A stretch of 14,107 bases of DNA from VGKU01 sp964388785 (GTDB taxonomy: Bacteria > Patescibacteriota > Patescibacteriia > UBA9934 > GWF2-40-263): positions 1 to 14,107 of the forward strand of contig CAYMBX010000027.1 of the NCBI GenBank assembly GCA_964388785.1, given 5' to 3'. Positions 6,487 through 11,868 of this stretch are shown piece by piece (the first letter of the stretch is position 1; each line of letters starts with the position of its first letter). The position numbers and the translations under genes are program-made. The notes below the pieces were generated by a model. The model ran no database searches, was not told where the DNA came from, and saw only the letters and a list, made by a program, of their open reading frames with translations.

Positions 6487-6518
6487 AAAAAAGAGCCCGC
6501 CGCGGTATGCGTTGGGCT
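6487..6518 (-). terminator. Minus-strand terminator after murG or after a structured RNA
   Basis: Read on the minus strand: AGCCC-AA-CGC-ATACC-GCG-GC-GGGCT, then C and six T. This is a classic intrinsic terminator (outer 5 pairs, inner 3 pairs). It lies 137 bases beyond the murG stop, so the intervening DNA would be transcribed as a long 3' tail or as a separate RNA. Confidence 0.7.
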
Positions 6519-6660
6519 TGAGAGCGAACTAGGCACTGAGCCGAAGCACTCGCGGAGACGCACGGATTCCAGATCAAACCGGACAAACGGAGGTCCTACG
6601 GTCCTGCCTACATCTTCGTCCAGCCGCTCTCATCCCTGACGCGCTCAGGGAATTTTATTT
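6519..6660. ncRNA. Candidate structured non-coding RNA, strand uncertain
   Basis: No coding frame is convincing between 6477 and 6654, but pairing is dense. TGAGAGCG (6519-6526) pairs with CGCTCTCA (6625-6632) as a closing stem. Inside it, TAGGCA (6530-6535)/TGCCTA (6605-6610) competes with CGAAG (6542-6546)/CTTCG (6614-6618), giving either alternative folds or a pseudoknot. GGAC (6581-6584) can pair with GTCC at 6593 or 6601. A perfect hairpin TCCCTGA-CGCGC-TCAGGGA (6633-6651) is followed by ATTTTATTT, a plausible plus-strand terminator; the minus strand ends in the strong terminator at 6487-6518. I could not match it to SRP RNA, tmRNA, RNase P or 5S rRNA. A 6S-like RNA is conceivable but unproven. 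Confidence 0.35.
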
Positions 6661-7719
6661 GAGAGAACCGAGAATGAAATCAATCAACGAACCAGCAACA
6701 TTCGTACCCACCGCAGAACCGATCTGTTTCCGATACTGCCCTTTCAATGATTCGTCGGATTGGATTTCCCGTATCACGCCCAAAAGTTCGGCTCCGGTCG
6801 TATGTGTCTGCGACAATACGCGTGCAGCATGTTGTTGTTCAAGCACGCGCGCGTTGTCTTCTTGCGCGCCTTTCAGGGGAATTAGAATCGCGGCTTTCTT
6901 CAATGCCGCAAGCTCACTGATTGTCCCGCTGCCCGCCCGACAGACCACAAGATCCGCAAGCGCATACAAATCTTCAAGTCCTTCTTCTACATGCTCGATA
7001 ACCACAAAGCCCTGTCCAAGGTTTTGCAAACCTTCCGGCCGTTTTCCCCGTCCGGTGATGTGAATGACGTTCATTTCCTTTCGCAGCTGCGGCGCGATCT
7101 CTGCAATCCGTTCGTTGAGAAATAATGATCCTGTGCCTCCTCCGAATACAAGAAGCGTGGGCATGCCGGGCCGCAAACCATACCTGGCAACGGCGCGTTC
7201 GCGCGATCCAGTATGAAGTGAGGCTCGAACCGGAATGCCAAGAAATTGGATTTTGCGTGAAGAAAAATATTGGCTCGTCTCTTGCCAGGCGAGAAAAATG
7301 CGTTGAACAAACGGCGCACTCAATTTGTTTGAAAGAAGCGGACGAACGTCGGTTTGTAAAATGAAAGCGGGTATGCGAAAAAGGGAGGCGATAAAAATCA
7401 CCGGAACTTGCGTAAATCCTCCCGCCCCAAGAATGCAAACCGGCTTTTCCTGCACGATCAATTTCCAAGCAAGTAACAAAGCGAACATGGCATGCACAGG
7501 GAATAAAAACCACTCAACGGAAAAAAAACGAGGAAACCGCGCGCGCGGAAGTGTGCGAAACGGAACAGAGTACTGTTTTGCGAGGAGCGATTCCGGACCA
7601 TCCGAAGTTCCCACCAAGACAAATTCAACATCCGGGTCGCGTGTACGCCACGCTTCCACAATCGCCAGAAGTGGCGTGACCGGTCCAAGTGTTCCTCCGC
7701 CCGCAAGAAGTATTTTCAT
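6655..7719 (-). CDS. murG: MurG: lipid II-forming N-acetylglucosaminyltransferase
   Basis: GT28 glycosyltransferase of 354 residues that transfers GlcNAc to lipid I at the inner face of the membrane, giving lipid II. Features: N-terminal loop GGGTLGPVTP (7-16), an exposed hydrophobic/basic patch (about 63-90) fit for membrane association, GAGGFTQVP (98-106), GIPVR at 161-165 (usual GNPVR), GGGTGSLFLNE (193-203) and CRAGSGTISELAAL (260-273) for donor binding. The G-loop His of the usual GTGGHxxP is Pro13 here. It starts 3 bases after the ftsW stop, with GAGG and AAGGT just upstream, so it belongs to the mraY-ftsW-murG unit. EpsF-like or other GT28 enzymes are less likely given gene order. Confidence 0.92.
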   Translation of the reverse strand: MKILLAGGGTLGPVTPLLAIVEAWRTRDPDVEFVLVGTSDGPESLLAKQYSVPFRTLPRARFPRFFSVEWFLFPVHAMFALLLAWKLIVQEKPVCILGAGGFTQVPVIFIASLFRIPAFILQTDVRPLLSNKLSAPFVQRIFLAWQETSQYFSSRKIQFLGIPVRASLHTGSRERAVARYGLRPGMPTLLVFGGGTGSLFLNERIAEIAPQLRKEMNVIHITGRGKRPEGLQNLGQGFVVIEHVEEGLEDLYALADLVVCRAGSGTISELAALKKAAILIPLKGAQEDNARVLEQQHAARVLSQTHTTGAELLGVIREIQSDESLKGQYRKQIGSAVGTNVAGSLIDFILGSLK

Positions 7720-7722
7720 ACC

Positions 7723-8826
7723 TTATTTTCCTCGACTGACGTTTAAAACCACCCCAATTGCGGCCATGGCACTAGCGAGGGACGTCCCTCCGTAACTCAC
7801 AAACGGAAGCGGAACACCGGTAATCGGCATCAATGCCACCATAGATCCGATGTTGATGAATGCTTGGAGTGTGATCCACGCCGCGACCCCGATGACGAAA
7901 TATTTTGCGAACCGGTCGGGCGCATTCTGCGCGATCAGAAGCAGGCGCCAAAGCAGCAGCAAAAACAAACCGATCGTCATGATGCCAAACACAAATCCTA
8001 ATTCCTCTCCAATGATCGCAAAAATCGAGTCACCGACGACTTCCGGAAGATATTGAAACTTCTGGCGCGAATGTCCGTATCCGACACCAAAAAATCCACC
8101 CGAACCGATCGCAAGGAGAGCTTGATTAATATGATAGCCGATCCCTTGCGGATCCATCTCCGGATGCAAAAACGTGGTAAACCGTGCCGCCCGGTACGGT
8201 GCGGCCGTAATCAGCAGCGCAAGCGCGCTCGCGCCCGCCGCGATCAATCCGAGCACATAGGCAATCGGTGCTCCTGCAACAAAATAGACGACGAGCGACA
8301 TGGCGGCGATGATCGACATGGTTCCGATATCCGGTTGAAGAATCATGAGCAACATAATCGTGCCGAGCACAAGCAAAAACGGCAAAAAACCTGAATGAAC
8401 ATCTTTCACTCCGCGTTCATCGCGACTTCCGAGCCAAGCGGCGAGATAAAACAGAAAGGTCATTTTGACAATCTCCGAAGGTTGAAGTGAAAAAACGCCT
8501 CCGATGGAAATCCAACTGTGTGCCGTTCCGATTCCCGCGGAGAATCCCGGGATGAACACAAGGACGAGTAAGACAATGGAAAGGATGAGCAAATTAAAAG
8601 CATGTGTGCGCCAGAACGTGTACGGAATGCGCGAGAACGCCAGAAGCGCGGCAACACCCGGAATCAATCCGAAGATGAGTTGGTGTTTGACGAAGTAGTA
8701 ACTGTCGCCGAACTGGTCATATCCGTTCGGCGCGGAAGCGGACCAAAGCATGATAAGACCAAAAAAGATGATCGCGCCGACGATCAGTAAGAGCGGATAA
8801 TCGATTGTTGATGAGGAGTTGCGCAT
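7723..8826 (-). CDS. ftsW: FtsW/RodA-type SEDS peptidoglycan polymerase
   Basis: Polytopic membrane protein (367 residues, about ten TM segments) of the SEDS family, which polymerises lipid II into glycan strands with a partner class B PBP. Key motifs: LQPSEIVK (114-121), QPDIGT (164-169, with catalytic-site Asp166), AIGSGGFFGVGYG (239-251), LPEVVGDSIFAIIGEELG (260-277) and PLPFVSYGGTS (339-349). FtsW is favoured over RodA because it lies between mraY and murG, as in dcw clusters; sequence alone cannot fully separate the two. I take the ATG at 8824-8826, which places the membrane helix after a short polar N terminus. A GTG at 8922 would translate through the hairpin element and is not preferred. 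No Shine-Dalgarno site is visible. Confidence 0.92.
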   Translation of the reverse strand: MRNSSSTIDYPLLLIVGAIIFFGLIMLWSASAPNGYDQFGDSYYFVKHQLIFGLIPGVAALLAFSRIPYTFWRTHAFNLLILSIVLLVLVFIPGFSAGIGTAHSWISIGGVFSLQPSEIVKMTFLFYLAAWLGSRDERGVKDVHSGFLPFLLVLGTIMLLMILQPDIGTMSIIAAMSLVVYFVAGAPIAYVLGLIAAGASALALLITAAPYRAARFTTFLHPEMDPQGIGYHINQALLAIGSGGFFGVGYGHSRQKFQYLPEVVGDSIFAIIGEELGFVFGIMTIGLFLLLLWRLLLIAQNAPDRFAKYFVIGVAAWITLQAFINIGSMVALMPITGVPLPFVSYGGTSLASAMAAIGVVLNVSRGK

Positions 8827-8855
8827 GTTGGATGGCTGTAAACCAACGTTTGGTG

Positions 8856-8918
8856 GACGTTCTTGCTCTGTCTGTGAGCACTCGACAGAGCAAGAACGTC
8901 TGTCGGGATGGAAGTTGG
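8856..8918 (-). repeat. Leader hairpin element upstream of ftsW (copy A of a repeat family)
   Basis: A perfect 17-pair inverted repeat, GACGTTCTTGCTCTGTC (8856-8872)/GACAGAGCAAGAACGTC (8884-8900), encloses the 11-base loop TGTGAGCACTC and is followed by the shared motif GTCTGTCGGGATGGAAGT. The copy at 10478 has the same ends, the same inner CTGTC/GACAG and a similar 11-base loop, but different, still paired, middle bases. No T-run follows on either strand, so it is not a normal terminator. A weak promoter TTGAAA-17-GATATT lies just upstream on the minus strand (8925-8955 region), which would put the element at the 5' end of an ftsW-murG leader. The rest of the 168-base gap to mraY shows nothing clear. 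Confidence 0.6.
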
Positions 8919-8994
8919 CCACAATATCTGCGGCTTATCTTTACATTTCAATTTCTGCACCTCTCTGACTGAGCGACGGCTTTTTAGGAGAGGA

Positions 8995-10050
8995 TTACAC
9001 CAATGCATCCAAAAGAGCCAAGCTCACGCCGATTGCTGCAAAGACCATCGATACCACCCACAGACGCATCACGATTTGCGGTTCGGGCCATCCGATCGCT
9101 TCGAGATGATGATGGAAAGGTGCGCTTTTGAACACACGTTTCTTCAACAACACACGGGAGGCGACCTGGATTAATACCGAGAGTGATTCAATAAAAAACA
9201 CAAAACCGATAACCGGAAGCAGAAGCGCTGCGTTGGTCAACATTGCGACAATACCAAGGGTCACGCCAAGTGACATCGCTCCCGTATCTCCCATAAAAAA
9301 ACTCGCCGGATGTATGTTAAACCATAAAAAGGCGAGGAGTGCGCCCAAAATCACTCCGCAAAAAATCGCGAGGTCGTACTTCCCTTGGGAAAAAGCAATG
9401 ATGGCATACGCACCAAACGACGTAAGAAGTGTTCCGCCGGCCAGTCCATCCAACCCATCCGCCTCGTTGACCGAAAACGCCGTGGCCACAATTACCAAAA
9501 TAAAAAACGGGACGTACCAAAAACCGATATTAAAATCTCCAAGAAACGGCACGTGCAGCAAATCCCAATCCAATTTCACGCGAAACCACCAGGCTCCGAC
9601 CACGGCAATCAGCGTATAAATAAGCAGTCGATGTCGCATCCGCAATCCCCCACCCTTTGGACCTAGTCCGCGCGCATTAAAGTAATCGTCCACAAACCCA
9701 ACAATTGCGGAGGCGATAAGCGCCCCAAGCGGCAAGAGCGTTTGCGAGCGGGACAAAAAATTGAGCTGTCCAAACATGGAATCCGGCGGGAGATAGGAGG
9801 CAACCGCGTCGAAAAGTAAGGCGAGAAGCAAGACAGTGACCCAAATCAGCAGACCGCCCATGGTTGGCGTCCCGCTTTTTTTCGCGTGCAGCGCGGCGAA
9901 CACGGGAGCGAGAGAGGCGGGACGGATCGCTTTCGCGACATTCCATTTCTGCAACACACGCGTCAACGAAGGAGCCCACGCGAATGCGACGACGAACGCC
10001 ACCGCGCTCAGCAGAAGAACACGCACAAGTTCAAACGATTCAAGACGCAT
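8995..10050 (-). CDS. mraY: Phospho-N-acetylmuramoyl-pentapeptide-transferase (MraY)
   Basis: Integral membrane enzyme (351 residues, about ten TM segments) that moves phospho-MurNAc-pentapeptide from UDP to undecaprenyl phosphate, making lipid I. All family motifs are present: HAKKSGTPTMGG (55-66), the Asp pair FVDDYFN at 119-125, NEADGLDGLAGG (195-206), FMGDTGAMSLG (252-262) and the HHH loop PFHHHLE (311-317). NEADGLDG replaces the common N-x-TDGLDG. The ATG at 10050 is 3 bases after the stop of the upstream membrane protein gene, so the two are co-transcribed. The PFHHHLE loop and HAKKSGTPTMGG motif distinguish it from WecA/TagO-type transferases. Confidence 0.96.
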   Translation of the reverse strand: MRLESFELVRVLLLSAVAFVVAFAWAPSLTRVLQKWNVAKAIRPASLAPVFAALHAKKSGTPTMGGLLIWVTVLLLALLFDAVASYLPPDSMFGQLNFLSRSQTLLPLGALIASAIVGFVDDYFNARGLGPKGGGLRMRHRLLIYTLIAVVGAWWFRVKLDWDLLHVPFLGDFNIGFWYVPFFILVIVATAFSVNEADGLDGLAGGTLLTSFGAYAIIAFSQGKYDLAIFCGVILGALLAFLWFNIHPASFFMGDTGAMSLGVTLGIVAMLTNAALLLPVIGFVFFIESLSVLIQVASRVLLKKRVFKSAPFHHHLEAIGWPEPQIVMRLWVVSMVFAAIGVSLALLDALV

Positions 10051-10053
10051 ACA

Positions 10054-10449
10054 TCAAATGTTGAGGAGAATGACGAGGATAGCGGCGATGACAAATACGG
10101 CCTCCAGAAACGTTGTGCTGATCGAAAAAAAACGAGCAAGCATTTTTTCGCGTCGAAAAAAATGCGTTTGCATAATGAGACTCATCAGCAAAAAAAGCAG
10201 TCCGAGTCCGGGCAGAACAAAGACCTGATACCATGGACCAAAACGGTCCACACCGAAATACACGTTATAATGAAGCGGCAAATAGGCCTTGTCCTGTGCA
10301 AGCGGGACAATCCTCCAGACAAGCAACCCAAGACAGGTCAGCCACAATAAAACAGATACGATCAGCATCCAAAGATACATCCTTCCTTGACCGAGCATCT
10401 CTCGAAAGGATTTGAGAAACTGACGAAATTGTTTACGTCTGCGGCTCAT
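10054..10449 (-). CDS. Small membrane protein (131 residues), unknown, first gene of the mraY unit
   Basis: I do not recognise a named family. It has a basic cytoplasmic N terminus (MSRRRKQFRQFLKSFR), then three hydrophobic segments at about 26-48, 76-94 and 112-131. A conserved-looking stretch lies between the first two (LPLHYNVYFGVDRFGPWYQ, 57-75), and a basic loop RREKMLAR before the third. The start is uncertain: ATG at 10449 is preferred because the alternative ATG at 10482 falls inside the leader hairpin element; it would add 11 residues. It lies 3 bases upstream of mraY, so a role linked to envelope synthesis is possible but unproven. Confidence 0.75.
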   Translation of the reverse strand: MSRRRKQFRQFLKSFREMLGQGRMYLWMLIVSVLLWLTCLGLLVWRIVPLAQDKAYLPLHYNVYFGVDRFGPWYQVFVLPGLGLLFLLMSLIMQTHFFRREKMLARFFSISTTFLEAVFVIAAILVILLNI

Positions 10450-10477
10450 GCGTGTTTGATTCCAACGTGTCGTGGGC

Positions 10478-10534
10478 GACATGACCCTGTCTGCGTGCTC
10501 TCGACAGGGTCACGTCGTCTATCAGGATGAATGT
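10478..10534 (-). repeat. Leader hairpin element upstream of the membrane protein/mraY unit (copy B)
   Basis: Inverted repeat GACATGACCCTGTC (10478-10491)/GACAGGGTCACGTC (10503-10516), 13 of 14 pairs plus one A-C mismatch, with an 11-base loop TGCGTGCTCTC. It is followed by GTCTATCAGGATGAATGT. Compared with copy A, the arms differ in the middle but keep pairing. The remaining gap to the nifU-like stop (10535-10596) contains two short palindromes (ACAGCTGT, ATCTAGAT) and a TTGACG that could be a -35, without a convincing -10. Confidence 0.6.
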
Positions 10535-10596
10535 ATGGTTGTAAGACAGCTGTTTGATCTAGATACGCCCAATTCCGTCAAGGAAAAAACGATGGG

Positions 10597-10833
10597 TTAC
10601 GGAACGGAAATGACCTCAGTGACTTCCGGAATGGCGTCTTGAAGCGCGGCCTCCACTCCCATCTTGAGCGTAATTTCCGACATCGGACACCCGACGCACG
10701 CGCCTTGCATGCGCACGTGCACGGCGCCGGTTTGCTCATCAAACTTCACCAACTGAATTCCTCCGCCATCTAGACGGAGAGCCGGACGAATCTGCTCAAG
10801 CACCTGTTCGATTTGTTGTTCGATTGAAGCCAT
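10597..10833 (-). CDS. NifU C-terminal-domain Fe-S cluster scaffold protein (78 residues)
   Basis: A stand-alone NifU-like domain of 78 residues: IRPALRLDGGGIQLVKFD (15-32), then the cluster-binding CVGCPMSEITL with Cys46 and Cys49, then a short helix and VTEVISVP. Family members (Nfu type) hold and pass on Fe-S clusters, usually as dimers bridging the CxxC pair. No other Fe-S assembly gene is seen in the window. The ATG at 10833 is chosen from the start of homology-like sequence (MASIEQQIEQ) and from a promoter whose -10 lies 11 bases upstream; longer readings would run through the rpmA terminator and into rpmA. Confidence 0.9.
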   Translation of the reverse strand: MASIEQQIEQVLEQIRPALRLDGGGIQLVKFDEQTGAVHVRMQGACVGCPMSEITLKMGVEAALQDAIPEVTEVISVP

Positions 10834-10844
10834 AATGATAAACA

Positions 10845-10873
10845 ATTTTACCAAAAAATCACTTCCAAAGCAA
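10845..10873 (-). promoter_or_regulatory. Promoter of the nifU-like gene, near-leaderless
   Basis: On the minus strand TTGCTT (10868-10873), 17 bases, then TAAAAT (10845-10850), with TGG in front forming an extended -10. The start site would lie about 4-5 bases before the ATG at 10833, and there is no Shine-Dalgarno site. The -35 overlaps the base of the rpmA terminator. Confidence 0.55.
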
Positions 10874-10896
10874 AAACGCCCGTCTGGGCGTTTTTG
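10871..10896 (-). terminator. Intrinsic terminator after rpmA
   Basis: Perfect 11-pair stem CAAAAACGCCC (10871-10881)/GGGCGTTTTTG (10886-10896), loop GTCT. On the minus strand the T-rich arm GGGCGTTTTTG closes the hairpin one base after the rpmA stop codon. Confidence 0.8.
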
Positions 10897-10897
10897 G

Positions 10898-11179
10898 TTA
10901 TTTACTTGGTTCAATGTGCGCGAAGGTACGCTTTTTGAGTGTTCCTGCAAAATTTTGAACTTTCTTTCTTGTAAACTTAACAACACCGGCAATAGATGCG
11001 TACAGTGTATCGTCTTTGCCGATACGGACGTTGTGTCCCGGGTGGATCTTGGTACCACGCTGTCGGACGATGATCTGTCCAGCAAGAGCCGTTTGGCCAT
11101 CGGCAATCTTCACGCCCAGGCGTTTACTTTGGGAATCGCGGCCAAGATCTGTGGAACCGGCCGCTTTTTTATGTGCCAT
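10898..11179 (-). CDS. rpmA: Ribosomal protein bL27
   Basis: A 93-residue large-subunit protein whose basic N terminus reaches toward the peptidyl-transferase centre. The diagnostic N-terminal block MAHKKAAGSTDLGRDS is followed by KRLGVK, GQIIVRQRGTKIHPGHNVRIGKDDTLYA and a basic C terminus. Many bL27 proteins have GGGST where this has AAGST. No N-terminal extension of the Firmicutes type needing cleavage is present. rplU (bL21), the usual upstream partner, is absent; tdk lies upstream instead, and rpmA has its own promoter and terminator. Confidence 0.97.
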   Translation of the reverse strand: MAHKKAAGSTDLGRDSQSKRLGVKIADGQTALAGQIIVRQRGTKIHPGHNVRIGKDDTLYASIAGVVKFTRKKVQNFAGTLKKRTFAHIEPSK

Positions 11180-11235
11180 AGAGTAAGTTTTAGGTGAGAG
11201 GTGGTTAGGTGATAGTCCACCCAAAATACGCCAAA

Positions 11236-11264
11236 AGTATGCGGGTTCCAACAAAAATTGTCAA
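11236..11264 (-). promoter_or_regulatory. Promoter of rpmA
   Basis: A perfect -35 TTGACA (11259-11264) overlaps the tdk stop codon. A 17-base spacer leads to CATACT (11236-11241). The expected leader is about 50 bases. It contains GGTGG/CCACC and GGTG/CACC pairings (11186-11220 region) that exclude each other, so leader-based control is possible but weakly supported. Confidence 0.55.
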
Positions 11265-11800
11265 GAGGAAAGTTCAAAACAGCTCAAACAACGCGGAGCA
11301 TACTCACTATCCCCTACCTCGTAGCGCTCCTGCCCTCCCATCAAGCGCTGCGACCGTGTCGCGTATCGCTGATTACACGCCGTACAGAGGGCTCGGACAT
11401 GAACGATTTCATCCGCGAGCGCAAGCAGTTCGGGAATGCCGGGAAACGGCCGCTCCTGAAAATCCAAGTTTAATCCGGAGACGATGACCAATTTTCCCGA
11501 GCGGGCTAGACGCATCGCAACTTCGGGAAGTTGAGATTCAAAAAAATGTGCTTCATCGATTCCGACCACTCGGGCGTCACCCGCCTGTTCAATCATTTCG
11601 TGCGGATGCTGAACAATGGTCGCGGCAATACAGCTGCCATCGCGCGAACAAATTTCAGCGGCTGTGCGCGTATCCCGTCGAGGTTTGAATACCACAACCG
11701 ACAGCTTGGCGATTTTTGCAATCGTCAGTCGACGAATCAGCTCGGTACTTTTGCCCGAAAACATGGGGCCGGTAATCACGATCAGTCCTGGTCCGAACAT
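11261..11800 (-). CDS. tdk: Thymidine kinase (type II, zinc-binding)
   Basis: Cytoplasmic salvage enzyme that phosphorylates thymidine with ATP; 179 residues, normal for bacterial type II TK. Features: P-loop GPMFSGKST (11-19), KPRRDTR (39-45), Walker B-like DEAHFF (82-87, catalytic Glu83), GLNLDFQERPFP (109-120), a structural zinc site with Cys139/Cys142 (CTAC) and Cys171/Cys174 (CLSC), and the substrate lasso ERYEVGD...Y (158-168). Salvage enzymes are expected in organisms with limited nucleotide synthesis. A TATAAT box lies so close that the mRNA is likely leaderless. Confidence 0.95.
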   Translation of the reverse strand: MFGPGLIVITGPMFSGKSTELIRRLTIAKIAKLSVVVFKPRRDTRTAAEICSRDGSCIAATIVQHPHEMIEQAGDARVVGIDEAHFFESQLPEVAMRLARSGKLVIVSGLNLDFQERPFPGIPELLALADEIVHVRALCTACNQRYATRSQRLMGGQERYEVGDSEYAPRCLSCFELSS

Positions 11801-11808
11801 ACAGGCGG

Positions 11809-11837
11809 ATTATAACAAGTCGTCACGCAAATGAAAA
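11809..11837 (-). promoter_or_regulatory. Promoter of tdk, near-leaderless
   Basis: On the minus strand TTTTCA (11832-11837), a 17-base spacer and a perfect TATAAT (11809-11814). The predicted start is near 11802, two bases before the ATG at 11800, and no Shine-Dalgarno site is possible. The -35 overlaps the T-run of the terminator of the 593-residue gene. Confidence 0.65.
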
Positions 11838-11863
11838 AGCGCTATGGAACGGATCCACAGCGC
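11834..11863 (-). terminator. Intrinsic terminator of the 593-residue gene
   Basis: Minus strand: GCGCT-G-TGG-ATCCGTT-CCA-A/T-rich continuation AGCGC, i.e. a 5-pair stem, one mismatch, 3 pairs and a 7-base loop (11839-11863), followed by TTTTT at 11834-11838. It begins 5 bases after the TAG stop. Confidence 0.7.
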
Positions 11864-11868
11864 CGAGG

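Noticed and set aside
8856..8900. The 17-pair hairpin before ftsW as a transcription terminator
   Set aside because: No T-run follows on either strand, and it is part of a recurring element with a conserved flank.
7723..8922. Longer ftsW starting at GTG 8922
   Set aside because: The extra 32 residues are a polar translation of the leader hairpin; the ATG at 8826 gives a normal FtsW N terminus.
10597..11106. 169-residue version of the NifU-like protein
   Set aside because: The extension would run through the rpmA stop, terminator and coding region; only the last 78 residues resemble NifU.
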